Under the pieces are notes generated by a model. That model had not been told where the DNA came from. It made no database searches and was given only the letters and a program-made list of their open reading frames with translations. Below are positions 38,486 through 47,297 of a stretch of 64,000 nucleotides of DNA, piece by piece. The position numbers were made by a program, and so were the translations under genes. Every line of letters begins with the position of its first letter. Position 1 is the stretch's first letter. Source of the DNA: a virus; IMG/VR virus record IMGVR_UViG_3300032401_001514, positions 1-64,000 of that record, one strand, 5' to 3'.

Positions 38486-38725
38486 ATGAGCCAACTAAAA
38501 CTAATTCCTACGTGGGTCCTGGAGCTATCAATGGCGGATCTTCACCTTGTTCTTCGGGCTCTAGGTGACCGAATAACTGAAGAAGCCGAAATGGCCGAAG
38601 CTAAGGCTTTGGGAAATAAATTAACGTTAGATCGAGTTAAATCTACAGAGATTGAATTAGGAAAGCTTAAAAAAGCTCTTGCTCAAGGATCCCAGGATTC
38701 CCAAGAATTTGGCCCGGTGGTGTAA
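38486..38725 (+). CDS. Hypothetical 79-aa helical protein
   Basis: The start is placed at ATG 38486 (MSQLKLIPTWVLELS) with AAGAGGC just upstream. The C-terminal two thirds form a charged amphipathic helix (EEAEMAEAKALGNK, VKSTEIELGKLKKAL). It is one of only two plus-strand genes in this part of the window and is divergent from the 38407 gene. Its end overlaps the deaminase gene by 43 nt. It is a plausible real gene because of its composition and ribosome binding site. Function unknown. Confidence 0.55.
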   Translation: MSQLKLIPTWVLELSMADLHLVLRALGDRITEEAEMAEAKALGNKLTLDRVKSTEIELGKLKKALAQGSQDSQEFGPVV

Positions 38726-39024
38726 TATACTTTCTTTACACCCTTGTTTATTATTAGAGTTTCACAATGTTTACATGGTTTTGCCATAGCCCATGAGCCA
38801 TCTCTTAACACCCTGGCTACCCACAATATGGCTCCAAATCCAGCCTTGCGTAAACTGCGGGCTTCAGCATGAGCGCTAGCCGAAGGAGTGCGCACTTCCG
38901 CATTAGTGGATTTAACTAATGTTCCATCTTGTCTTTCAGCGATACAACCTAGTAAAAAATGTTTATCATTTTGCCTAGAATTAGCCGCTAACTTTGCCGC
39001 GTCTTCTAGTTTTTTCATATTCAT
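38683..39024 (-). CDS. Cytidine/deoxycytidylate deaminase-family protein
   Basis: The start is placed at the ATG at 39024 (MNMKKLEDAAKLA) after GGTGGA. The 113-aa protein has the zinc-dependent deaminase motifs SAHAEARSL (H-A-E) and AKPCKHCETLI (P-C-x-x-C), with the catalytic Glu in place. It is short, and the substrate cannot be told; dCMP, cytidine or a modified base are options. It could supply dUMP for ThyX. A terminator hairpin lies directly upstream, so it has its own promoter or depends on read-through. Confidence 0.85.
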   Translation of the reverse strand: MNMKKLEDAAKLAANSRQNDKHFLLGCIAERQDGTLVKSTNAEVRTPSASAHAEARSLRKAGFGAILWVARVLRDGSWAMAKPCKHCETLIINKGVKKVYYTTGPNSWESWDP

Positions 39025-39040
39025 ATTATCCACCAAAACA

Positions 39041-39064
39041 AAAAACCCGCTGTTGGCGGGTTTT
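39041..39064 (-). terminator. Rho-independent terminator hairpin
   Basis: AAAACCCGC and GCGGGTTTT form a 9-bp stem with a 5-nt loop. On the minus strand it is followed by a T-rich run. It lies after the stop of the 39082 gene and before the deaminase gene. Confidence 0.85.
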
Positions 39065-39081
39065 AATTAAAAAGCCCTTAG

Positions 39082-39450
39082 TTATGCCGGATTTACAGGC
39101 GATAAAATAGCTTTAAAAAAAGAACCAATTTGAATGGCAACTTCAGGGTTGAAATTAGCGGCAGGACTATTAATTGTTCCTAAAAGTAAATCGTATGCCT
39201 CTTGCTCTATTTCAATAAAGCCATTAGGTTCACAAGATTTTATTTTATCTTTAATATCTATTGCATGCATAACAGTAACTGCGTTCTTACCAAAAGAAGG
39301 ATCCTTTAAAAGAGTACCAACTACAAAAGTTAAAAATGATATTTTTATTTGTAAAAGCTGTTTTGTATCAGGATCTTCCATTAATAAAGGCTGATCATTA
39401 ATTAAATTTTTCAGCGCTATTGTTTCAGGGACTAATATTTTTTTGTTCAT
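39082..39450 (-). CDS. Hypothetical 122-aa protein
   Basis: The start is at the ATG at 39450 (MNKKILVPETIALKNLI) with AAAGGAGC upstream, a strong ribosome binding site. The protein is helical with a hydrophobic centre (ISFLTFVVGTLL) that is not long enough to be confident as a membrane helix. It ends just before a terminator, so it closes the transcript that includes the glycosyltransferase and fibre genes. A structural or chaperone role is possible. No family is recognised. Confidence 0.7.
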   Translation of the reverse strand: MNKKILVPETIALKNLINDQPLLMEDPDTKQLLQIKISFLTFVVGTLLKDPSFGKNAVTVMHAIDIKDKIKSCEPNGFIEIEQEAYDLLLGTINSPAANFNPEVAIQIGSFFKAILSPVNPA

Positions 39451-39487
39451 GTTTTGCTCCTTTCCCGTATATATCAAGCTACTTATA

Positions 39488-40363
39488 TTATTTTAATATA
39501 TTTTCAATTATTGATATAAAACTTTCTCCCCAAATTTCATATTTACGAGTAGACGCTATTTGTAAAGCTGTGCCAGATAAATCTTTTTGTAACTGTTTTG
39601 ATTCTATTAGTTTTATTATGCCATTTCTTAAACTCAATATATCTCTATCAACATAAATTGCGGAATCTTTGCACGTATCTATATTTGCCTGAATGTTTGT
39701 AACAATACACGGTAGGCCAACAGCCATTGCTTCTAATAAAGCAAGTGACATACCTTCTGTTATACTGGGGAAAACGAAAATATCAGCAGACCTTAAATGT
39801 TTGATTATTTCATTTTCGTTTTTAATTCCAAGAAATTTAACATTTCTATATTTAGACTTGTTTATATTTCCTTTGCCTATTAACCAAAGTTCGCATTTCA
39901 AATCCTTAACCGCTTCTATTAATTTATCAGTTCCTTTATGAGAGCTAAAATTACCACAATAAATTAATATTGGAACATCTCTTATAAGTTTAACATCTTT
40001 ATCTCCTGGAGAAAAACTCGGTCTTGCAACATTTTCTATTAACTCAGTTTTGTAACCAAAATCTCTGAACATTTTCCATGTATGTTCAGCAACAGTTACT
40101 AGCATATCATGATCTTTGTATATAAAAACACTTTCTGGAATTACTTCAGTTATAACATGACATATACGAGGAATAGTAAGCCAGGGCCATTTATTTAATT
40201 GATAAACTACACTAATAGAAGCTTTTTTTATTTGTGTAACATCATTATTGATCCAATTTATTTTATGACTTGTTGCGTTTTGTAACATCTGTCCAACAAT
40301 GCCTGCCCCTCCTATTGGGCACTTTGTTTTATTGTTAACTACGTGTATTGCGTTTATTTGCAT
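39488..40363 (-). CDS. Glycosyltransferase, GT4-like (GT-B fold)
   Basis: The 291-aa protein shows the GT4 C-terminal half: LIYCGNFSSHKGTDKLIEAV, LWLIGKGN, SADIFVFPSITEGMSLALLE with the E-x7-E donor-binding pattern, and AMAVGLPCIVTN. The N-terminal half is short compared with bacterial GT4 enzymes (usually about 350-400 aa). It follows another GT4-like gene with a 3-nt gap, and both lie downstream of the fibre genes. Glycosylation of virion fibres or host surface is likely. Confidence 0.86.
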   Translation of the reverse strand: MQINAIHVVNNKTKCPIGGAGIVGQMLQNATSHKINWINNDVTQIKKASISVVYQLNKWPWLTIPRICHVITEVIPESVFIYKDHDMLVTVAEHTWKMFRDFGYKTELIENVARPSFSPGDKDVKLIRDVPILIYCGNFSSHKGTDKLIEAVKDLKCELWLIGKGNINKSKYRNVKFLGIKNENEIIKHLRSADIFVFPSITEGMSLALLEAMAVGLPCIVTNIQANIDTCKDSAIYVDRDILSLRNGIIKLIESKQLQKDLSGTALQIASTRKYEIWGESFISIIENILK

Positions 40364-40366
40364 ATA

Positions 40367-41212
40367 TCAACTTTCATATAAAGCTTTTGATAAAATTTTG
40401 GCCAAAACTTTATGGTCGAAAAACTGTTCAGCGATTTTTCTATTTTCAATTCCCATACGCTGGCGCTCCTGTGGATCATTTTGTAACCATATAATTGCGT
40501 CTAGAAATTCTTTTTTAGTTTTAGCTAAGACGCCTTGACATTTATATTGATCAAAAATTTCCTTATTAGCCCCAATAGAAGAAGATATAACAGGTAGACC
40601 TGCTGCCATATATTGAATAATTTTAAATGCACATTTGTAACGAGTCCAATTATTATCAATAAGTGGGGCAAGACCTATTGAACATCCTAAAAGACCAGAT
40701 GTTTGAGTTTCTTTTGACCAAGGAATAAAATCAGTGTTTATGTTCCATATAGGTTTTAAATCACAAATAACACGAATTGGAATTTTAGATTGCTCCAAAA
40801 CGTCAGAAATGCTTATTAAATATTGAAGCGTTGAAGAGGATCCTGTCCATACCAGTGGATCATTTTGTTTATGAATATTTATTTCATAAGAGTTTATATC
40901 AACCCCAGTTCTCCAAATACGAACGTCTTTTGCTCCAGCGTCTAAAGCCGATTCAGCTAAAGCGTCGCAGCCAGCTAAAACAATTTTTGTTCGTTTAATT
41001 GTATGCTTAAAAAAGTTTTGCTTTCCTAAATGAATTCCGTCGTCATAATCAAAAACAAGAGATTCTTTCCTATAAAAAACTCGGTGTACCCAAAGTTTAT
41101 CTGATGTTGGTTTATGAACAATTTCAATTGGTAACAACTTTGTATAAGGTGCCACTCTTGCTAAATATGAAGGACAATTACCAGTGCAATTTGTAATGCA
41201 TTGAGCCAGCAT
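40367..41212 (-). CDS. Glycosyltransferase, GT4-like
   Basis: The 281-aa protein has LVFDYDDGIHLG, then VLAGCDALAESALDAGAKDVRIWRTGVD, VWTGSSSTLQYL and a C-terminal CAFKIIQYMAAGLPVISSSIGANKEI donor-site region. A Cys-rich N-terminus (CITNCTGNC) is unusual. It starts 2 nt before the end of the downstream-reading fibre gene's border, so the whole set is probably one transcript. It likely acts with the next glycosyltransferase. Confidence 0.82.
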   Translation of the reverse strand: MLAQCITNCTGNCPSYLARVAPYTKLLPIEIVHKPTSDKLWVHRVFYRKESLVFDYDDGIHLGKQNFFKHTIKRTKIVLAGCDALAESALDAGAKDVRIWRTGVDINSYEINIHKQNDPLVWTGSSSTLQYLISISDVLEQSKIPIRVICDLKPIWNINTDFIPWSKETQTSGLLGCSIGLAPLIDNNWTRYKCAFKIIQYMAAGLPVISSSIGANKEIFDQYKCQGVLAKTKKEFLDAIIWLQNDPQERQRMGIENRKIAEQFFDHKVLAKILSKALYES

Positions 41213-41214
41213 GT

Positions 41215-43821
41215 TTATGCCATTAAACCATATGCCTGCAAATCAGCAATAATAGTACCAACTACTTCTGCTAAGTTTTGTGTAGTAATTGTTGTTGTAT
41301 CAAAGCTTCGATCAGTTACCGGGTTAGTAACAGTATATGTTTGGCGAGCAACTGGTGTGCTTGCAAAGAAACCAATACCAACTGTATTAACTTCAAATTT
41401 AATTGCCGCAGCGCTATCTTGTAGCTTCACTGAGCCAACAGTTCCTGAACCAGTTTTGGAACCAGGCTTGATAGTTATACTACCACCATTGCCATTAATA
41501 CTAGCTGCAATACCGGCCGTTACTGTTATTGATGCACCATCGCCTGTAGCTCCAACACCAGAATTGCCTCCTGTAATTGATATAGCTCCGGCAAAACCAG
41601 TTCCTGTTGCCGCACCAGACGTAATGTTAACAAGGCCACCACTACGGTCTGTACCGACAGCATCAGATCCTGTAACATAAATTGGGCCACCATCTCCGTC
41701 TGTTGGTATGCCGCCGGAAATATTAACAATTCCTCCTGCACCAGAAGTGTTTCCTCCAGTGCCACCAACAATAGTAGCGCTTCCTCCGGCTGCACCACCA
41801 CCTCCATTTCCTCCATGCCCACCTTGCAGAATAGCTTCGCCGCCAACGCCTGTACCAGCTCCTGGTCCACCTAAAATAGAAGCTTGTCCACCAGTCCTAG
41901 TTGACCCTGTTGCAACTCCTCCTTTGAGGAGTGCTATGCCTCCATCCCCTCCAGAGAAACCTCCAGAACCACCAGCTATAGTAAGATTTCCTCCAGATAA
42001 AATACCAGTACCGCCGCCACTGCCAGCTGTTATATTAAGAGCGCCACCAATTGCTGTAGAACCGCCATTACCAGCGTTTATATTAAGGGCTCCGCCTATT
42101 CCAGATCCTGTACCAGTTCCGGATTTTAGGGAAAGAATGCCACCCGCTCCTGATGTTGCGCCACCAACTCCAGCAGTTATATTAAGTGCGCCTCCTGTTA
42201 AGGTTGCCCCACCAACACCAGCAGTTATATTAAGTATGCCCCCAACTGCCGAAGCTCCCCCATCTCCAGAAATTATACTAAGCGTGCCTGCTAAACCAGT
42301 TCCAGTTCCGGCACCAGATGTAATGGTAAGCGCGCCTCCAGCACCGTTAGTACTATTCGCGTTACCTGATGTAATGCTTAATGCTCCACCATAACCTGTA
42401 GATCCGCTTCCGCTATCTCCAGCTAAAATCGAAAGTAATCCTCCATTTCCGGTACCAGCGCCAGTTCCAGTTGCAATTACTGCTGCCCCTCCATCACCAT
42501 TAGTACTAGCTGCGTTATTAGCTCCTATAGATATTGAGCCTCCGTTTCCACTAGCTCCGGATCCGCTGGCACCTGATATTATAATTATATCTCCACCATT
42601 TGCGACACCATTACCTGGCGCTGCAAATAAATAAATATTACCGCCTTTAAAACCGGAAGCTGCGGTCCCTCCTGATACAACAACAGTGCCGCCAGAATTG
42701 TCTAATGAGTTTGTTGCATGAATTAAAAATATGTTTGTTGCTAAGGTGGATTGATCCGCTTGTCTAAGCTCAACTATGCCTGCTCCAATAGTGCCAGTTC
42801 CGTATTCAATTACGGTAGCTGTAGCTCCGGCCGCAACAAAACAACTTGTGACTCCATTAGGACTGTGTTTTACAGTGCTAGCACTTTTATATTGAAAATC
42901 AATAACTCCGTTTCCATAACCATCATCACTATTAATGTTTAAATTAATATTCCCAGCAAGCCCAGATGTATTATCGCCTATTTCTAAATTTATGCTACCA
43001 ACTTTAACTCCATTACCACTTGAAGACACACCAGTAACAAATGAAATATCCCCTGTTGTAGAACCATCGCCTGTAGCAATATAAATGTTCCCGCTTTTTC
43101 CTGTTCCACCCGAAATGCCACCATCACCAGTGTATAAAGTAAAATCACCACTAGTTGATGTTAAAGATAAAGGATTAGCATTACCAGTTGCAACAGTTAT
43201 GTCACCACCATAATTACCATTAATTCCATCGCCTGCCGTAATGTTTATTGCTCCTCCACCAAAGACAGCCTCTCCAGCAGCCGGAGAACTGCCAGCTGAT
43301 ATATCAATATTTCCACCGGTTCCAACAACATCATTACCGCCATAAGCAACAACTTGCGCAGGTGATGCGGTTTCACCACCATTAGGATCTCCGCCCTTCA
43401 ATATAGCTAGGCCACCGATACCAGTATAAGAATTTCCACCAGCAATTAATGTTGTGCCACCAGAAAAGCCAGCCGTACCAACTCCTCCAACAATATTAAC
43501 GTATCCTCCATCGCTAGCTACGCCAGGTTCTCCAATAATTGATTGTCCATTTACAATTTTTATATCGTAAGCTCCGGTAGAATTCCCAATAGCTAAAACA
43601 GACTCTAAAGTTGATGCCGACCCTAATATATGATCAACGCCAGTTTCATCAGTAAACAATAAACGATTAGGGGATGTGGTGTTGTCGATCCAAACAATAC
43701 CTTTCCCGGCGGCCACATGTCCTGCGCCGAAACCTGGGCTTTGCTCGTTAAGCACTAAACCTTCAGAAAGCTTTGCGTTTATCGGAGTGTTTGCTATTTG
43801 CTCTCGTCTAGATTTAACCAT
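41215..43821 (-). CDS. Glycine-rich repetitive tail/head fibre protein
   Basis: The 868-aa protein has three parts. The N-terminal segment (about 1-80) has GLVLNEQSPGFGAGHVAAG and LLFTDETGVDHILGS, a pattern shared by many phage fibre or adhesin N-termini. A long Gly/Thr/Ala-rich repeat (about 90-800) has irregular units such as GGALNITAG and GGTLSIISG, probably a triple-stranded or solenoid shaft. The C-terminus (TPVARQTYTVTNPVTDRSFD, then IIADLQAYGLMA) resembles a conserved fibre tip or trimerisation domain. The repeat favours recombination, so length may vary between relatives. Its role is host attachment or virion decoration. Confidence 0.82.
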   Translation of the reverse strand: MVKSRREQIANTPINAKLSEGLVLNEQSPGFGAGHVAAGKGIVWIDNTTSPNRLLFTDETGVDHILGSASTLESVLAIGNSTGAYDIKIVNGQSIIGEPGVASDGGYVNIVGGVGTAGFSGGTTLIAGGNSYTGIGGLAILKGGDPNGGETASPAQVVAYGGNDVVGTGGNIDISAGSSPAAGEAVFGGGAINITAGDGINGNYGGDITVATGNANPLSLTSTSGDFTLYTGDGGISGGTGKSGNIYIATGDGSTTGDISFVTGVSSSGNGVKVGSINLEIGDNTSGLAGNINLNINSDDGYGNGVIDFQYKSASTVKHSPNGVTSCFVAAGATATVIEYGTGTIGAGIVELRQADQSTLATNIFLIHATNSLDNSGGTVVVSGGTAASGFKGGNIYLFAAPGNGVANGGDIIIISGASGSGASGNGGSISIGANNAASTNGDGGAAVIATGTGAGTGNGGLLSILAGDSGSGSTGYGGALSITSGNANSTNGAGGALTITSGAGTGTGLAGTLSIISGDGGASAVGGILNITAGVGGATLTGGALNITAGVGGATSGAGGILSLKSGTGTGSGIGGALNINAGNGGSTAIGGALNITAGSGGGTGILSGGNLTIAGGSGGFSGGDGGIALLKGGVATGSTRTGGQASILGGPGAGTGVGGEAILQGGHGGNGGGGAAGGSATIVGGTGGNTSGAGGIVNISGGIPTDGDGGPIYVTGSDAVGTDRSGGLVNITSGAATGTGFAGAISITGGNSGVGATGDGASITVTAGIAASINGNGGSITIKPGSKTGSGTVGSVKLQDSAAAIKFEVNTVGIGFFASTPVARQTYTVTNPVTDRSFDTTTITTQNLAEVVGTIIADLQAYGLMA

Positions 43822-43839
43822 TTAAATACCCATTTGTGT

Positions 43840-45708
43840 TTATACAACTCTCCAAGCGCCTGTTATACTGTCATATTCAATATCGGCGGATGCGTTAGGG
43901 TTTAATACCAAATCCCCTCCGGCTATAAGAAACCTATTAGCAGCCGAAGAGCTAACGCTTTGATTTTTTATAGTGACCGATGTAGCTCCAATATAAATTA
44001 GAGTTTTTCTTGTGTTGACAGCTGTTGCATCAAATCCAGTAATATCCCATGCTGCATTGCTATCGATTCTAATAACATCAGCAAAATTAAAGTCTGTTGG
44101 TGCCCAATTATTAATACTAGCTGTGAGAGAAGTTGGTGATATTATAGTTCGTTTAATAAATGTTCCGTCAGATGTAACATGTACTTTTAGAACGTTATAT
44201 CCGTCATATATTTTTAAAGATCCATCATTGCCACTTAGGCCACCAGTGCCAATATTAATGATAATATCGCCTCCGTTACCAAGGCTGTTTCCATTCCCAC
44301 TAGTGATATTAATATTGCCGCCATAACCATCATCAATATATATGCCTGTCCCACTAGTTGTAATAATATTAACATCGCCACCGTTTCCATTCAAAGTAGA
44401 GCCGCTTTGTATTATTACATTGCCTCCTGGTCCGATATCAGAGCCTCCTCCTTCAACAATTGTTTTTCCACCACCGCTGGTTCCGTATGCTCCTATTAAG
44501 CCTACGTCTCCGGCATGGATACCATCCATACCGGTATAAATTGTAGTAGCGCCATCAGATTCGGTAAGAGGCCTAGAATGAATTAAAGAAGTTTGATAGT
44601 TGGTATATCTAAAATACAATGTTGTACTTAATGTTCCTAAAACAGCACTGCTTGTATAAGATGGCGAGTCGTTAGAATCTATATATAATATTGGAAATTG
44701 ACCTTCTCCAACAGCCGGAGGTCCCCATATAGAAAATACCCCATTTGTTGTTCCTCCCACCCCAAATGATAAATATATATTACCAGCATCTCCGGAAGTA
44801 CCAGTTCCCGCTTCTATTAAAACGTCCCCACAAACATTTGACACACTGTTTCCGGCTAATATTAAAACGTCCCCTCCACCATCAGCGCCAACACCATCGC
44901 TTGCATTAATATTAATATTACCGCTTATTCCAGTACCATTGCCTATTTGGCTTTTAATAAAAACGGATGAGCCATTAGCATTTAATGTTGGCTGACCACT
45001 TTTATAAAGTATGCTAAAGTTCCCAGCATTATCAGCAAGAGTCATATTAACGCTTGCACTTGGATTAAACGTTAAAAAATCAGATCCGTCTTTTTTAAAC
45101 CTAATTAATTCTGGATTTAGCCCGCTACTTAAAACGTTTAAATCTAAATATCCATCTGGGGCAATAACCATATCTCCATTAGTCATGGATATGTTTGTTC
45201 CGCCAGTTACATTTCCAAGTATCAAAGTTTGAGCGAGCGTTTGGCTTCCGCCGCCGCCTCCACCACTACCACTTGTAATATACCAAAATTCAACAACGTC
45301 AGTAGTTTGAAGTGAAAAATCTGTACTAATCCATGTAACAGTTAAGCCTGATACAGTATAATCAGCGCCATAATTTTCTTTATTACCATTAACAAACATT
45401 TCAACTGCGGATCCTTTAGATGGCGAGGATCCTAATGTGATGCTTGTCTGTCCGTTAGTAGAAATTGCAATAGTCTCTTGAACCTGACCTATGCTGCCGC
45501 CACCTCCGCCACCACCAGCTTCTAAAGCATCAATGCGCGCCTTTACTGTCCCATAATCTCTAGAAGGGTCGGAACCCAATTCAGATTCTATTGCAATAAT
45601 GGCACCACGTAGGTTATTTACGACAGCTGCATTAACAGGAGTCACCAAATCAATTGAAACCGGAAGTTCGGTTTGTCCATCTATTGAGTTAGGGTATTTT
45701 GTAGACAA
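43840..45708 (-). CDS. Fibre-like structural protein with glycine-rich repeats
   Basis: The 622-aa protein begins with PVSIDLVTPVNAAVVNNLRG and IAIESELGSDPSRDYGTVKA, a start seen in many phage fibre or decoration proteins. A poly-Gly linker (about residues 71-77) leads into a strand-rich domain, then irregular Gly-rich repeats (GGDVLILAG, GGNVIIQSG), and a C-terminal beta domain. It precedes the 868-aa fibre gene by 18 nt. The two share repeat style and probably form one appendage. Three hairpins upstream separate this transcript from the next gene. Confidence 0.8.
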   Translation of the reverse strand: MSTKYPNSIDGQTELPVSIDLVTPVNAAVVNNLRGAIIAIESELGSDPSRDYGTVKARIDALEAGGGGGGGSIGQVQETIAISTNGQTSITLGSSPSKGSAVEMFVNGNKENYGADYTVSGLTVTWISTDFSLQTTDVVEFWYITSGSGGGGGGSQTLAQTLILGNVTGGTNISMTNGDMVIAPDGYLDLNVLSSGLNPELIRFKKDGSDFLTFNPSASVNMTLADNAGNFSILYKSGQPTLNANGSSVFIKSQIGNGTGISGNININASDGVGADGGGDVLILAGNSVSNVCGDVLIEAGTGTSGDAGNIYLSFGVGGTTNGVFSIWGPPAVGEGQFPILYIDSNDSPSYTSSAVLGTLSTTLYFRYTNYQTSLIHSRPLTESDGATTIYTGMDGIHAGDVGLIGAYGTSGGGKTIVEGGGSDIGPGGNVIIQSGSTLNGNGGDVNIITTSGTGIYIDDGYGGNINITSGNGNSLGNGGDIIINIGTGGLSGNDGSLKIYDGYNVLKVHVTSDGTFIKRTIISPTSLTASINNWAPTDFNFADVIRIDSNAAWDITGFDATAVNTRKTLIYIGATSVTIKNQSVSSSAANRFLIAGGDLVLNPNASADIEYDSITGAWRVV

Positions 45709-45758
45709 TTGTTTTCCAGAATGATAATTTTAAAGTCAATTATATTCCTTAATATGCA

Positions 45759-45789
45759 CAAAAAAAGCCCAGAGCTTAAGCGCTGGGCT
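45759..45789 (-). terminator. Terminator hairpin before fibre operon
   Basis: GCCCAG and CTGGGC form the stem around AGCTTAAGCG. On the minus strand the stem is followed by seven T. A second inverted repeat, ATATCCAA/TTGGATAT, lies immediately next to it (45791-45818). Confidence 0.75.
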
Positions 45790-45827
45790 AAATATCCAAT
45801 GTTATGAATTTTGGATATAAAATAAAA

Positions 45828-45853
45828 AGGCCCAGTACTTTCGTACCAGGCCC
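45828..45853 (-). terminator. Second terminator-like hairpin before fibre operon
   Basis: GGCC..GTAC and GTAC..GGCC pair with a two-base mismatch around the loop TTTC. On the minus strand a T-rich run follows. Together with 45759-45789 it forms tandem terminators after the winged-helix gene. Confidence 0.65.
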
Positions 45854-45897
45854 GTATATAACTAAATTAATTAAATTATATTATTCTATAATGAGGC

Positions 45898-46206
45898 TTA
45901 AACCACCCCCTTAAAGATGCTTTCGAGTTTATTAACCGATAAATCCTTTAATGGCAATCGGTAATAAAACGTGTGACGACCTCCGGCTAGGCCTAAGCTT
46001 GTGGCGGAACGGCATTGAATGTCGAATCCTCCAAAGCTATCCTTGCGCAAATCTCGAAGCCTAGAGCCGGCAGAGGCGACACGGAAAGCAGACCGTGGGG
46101 TCCACTCGCTCTTCGCAGTGATCAGAGTGTGCAAAACACGCTGAGTGTTGTTCGAAAATCTACGACGATTTAGTTTAGTCATTAATGTAACTAATGTTCT
46201 ACTCAT
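45898..46206 (-). CDS. Winged-helix-like DNA-binding protein
   Basis: The start is placed at the ATG at 46206 (MSRTLVTLMTKLNRRRF), which has CGGAG at good distance. The 102-aa protein has a helical core with TQRVLHTLITAKSEWTPRSA and RLRDLRKDSFGGFDIQCR, then a strand pair ending in HTFYYRL. This helix-turn-helix plus wing layout is common in small phage regulators. It lies just before the tandem terminators and has a long leader (76 nt from a TCGAG element). It could regulate the fibre or late genes. The target is unknown. Confidence 0.68.
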   Translation of the reverse strand: MSRTLVTLMTKLNRRRFSNNTQRVLHTLITAKSEWTPRSAFRVASAGSRLRDLRKDSFGGFDIQCRSATSLGLAGGRHTFYYRLPLKDLSVNKLESIFKGVV

Positions 46207-46281
46207 ATTCATTCTCCGTCTTTCCAACTTTTTTAGTTGGATTGTTTGTTGTTTAAAACTAAAGTTATATCGAAAAGGACG

Positions 46282-46286
46282 CTCGA
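46282..46286 (-). promoter_or_regulatory. TCGAG element upstream of winged-helix gene
   Basis: On the minus strand TCGAGCGTCC lies in the gap after the 46300 gene and about 76 nt before the winged-helix start. Role unknown. Confidence 0.3.
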
Positions 46287-46299
46287 CATTTTAGAACTA

Positions 46300-46479
46300 T
46301 TATTTTTTCAAAACAGGAATTTCTTCCGTTAATTTAATCCATTCTTCTAAACTAACTTCAGCAGAATTTACTATTTTCTTAAGAGAGTTATTAGAATCTT
46401 TTGCCCCAAGAATAATAGCTATCTTATCTTCGGAATAATAAATTTCTATAAAGCTGTTGTTATCAAAATCTATTCTCAT
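46300..46479 (-). CDS. Hypothetical 59-aa protein
   Basis: A short frame begins at the ATG at 46479 (MRIDFDNNSFIEIYYSE). The product has a strand-rich first half and a helical second half (SLKKIVNSAEVSLEEWIKL). The start overlaps the LAGLIDADG gene stop by 4 nt. It may originally have followed the methionine aminopeptidase gene directly before the endonuclease moved in. Function unknown. Confidence 0.6.
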   Translation of the reverse strand: MRIDFDNNSFIEIYYSEDKIAIILGAKDSNNSLKKIVNSAEVSLEEWIKLTEEIPVLKK

Positions 46480-47297
46480 AATTTCCTATTTAAATATTTT
46501 TTTCTAGTAACAACAATTGATTGACACAGATCATATTTTCGTTTCAAATATATTGTTGAATCATTATACAAATAATCTTTTATTTCGGTGCAAATTATAT
46601 TTCCTGAATATTTTAACATTCCGAAACCACTGTTTATTTTTGGTCTTGTTTTTGAATTTATATGCAAATTATTTTCAAAAATATTCATAAATTGGGTTAA
46701 CACAGATATTGTCCCACGTATATTAATCTCTGCTTTTCTTGGCAATTTAGAAAATGTAATACATCCATCACCATCAAAATAACCTCGAATAAAATGGTTT
46801 ACTAATTTATGAGTAATTAACCAATTAGGCATATCATATATATGGGTTTTTCTTTGTGTTAAATTAAATCTATTTAAATCATCAAATAATTGACTTGATG
46901 ATATGCATATAGTATGTTTTATACTATCTTTCCATTTGCTGTTTGTAAGACTATGTTTTGTTATTGATTTACTAATTGGGCCACTATAATTTAATGTATT
47001 TTTTAATAATTGCACATGGCTTAAATCTTTTTCTGCTAATGACAAAATTAATCTTTTAGAATTTTGTTTTTTATATAAACAGCCATCAGCTGCTAAAAAT
47101 CCGGCCCAATAAAAACTAGCCTCATTATCTTTTGAAAAAAAATAATGATTGCATTCATATCTGCTTCTTGTTGTAAATAAATGACTTAAATCATTAAGCT
47201 CAAATAATAAATCTTTATAATTTATATTAAATTTATCAGATATATTTTTCAATAAATTATTTTTAATAATTTCTAAACTTATTTTTTCATTCGTCAT
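46476..47297 (-). CDS. LAGLIDADG homing endonuclease
   Basis: The 273-aa protein has two LAGLIDADG helices: YWAGFLAADGCLYK (about 62-75) and HFIRGYFDGDGCITF (about 165-179), each with the catalytic acidic residue. The flanking beta regions fit the DNA-binding saddle. It is wedged between the methionine aminopeptidase gene (11-nt overlap) and a small gene (4-nt overlap), so it is free-standing and not in an intron. Its codon use is more A/T-biased than its neighbours', consistent with a mobile origin. Confidence 0.87.
   Translation of the reverse strand: MTNEKISLEIIKNNLLKNISDKFNINYKDLLFELNDLSHLFTTRSRYECNHYFFSKDNEASFYWAGFLAADGCLYKKQNSKRLILSLAEKDLSHVQLLKNTLNYSGPISKSITKHSLTNSKWKDSIKHTICISSSQLFDDLNRFNLTQRKTHIYDMPNWLITHKLVNHFIRGYFDGDGCITFSKLPRKAEINIRGTISVLTQFMNIFENNLHINSKTRPKINSGFGMLKYSGNIICTEIKDYLYNDSTIYLKRKYDLCQSIVVTRKKYLNRKL

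Noticed and set aside
41708-44539. Long proline-rich open frames on the plus strand opposite the fibre genes
   Set aside because: They are mirror images of the Gly-rich coding sequence. Gly codons read backwards as Pro, and no ribosome binding sites or known folds support them.
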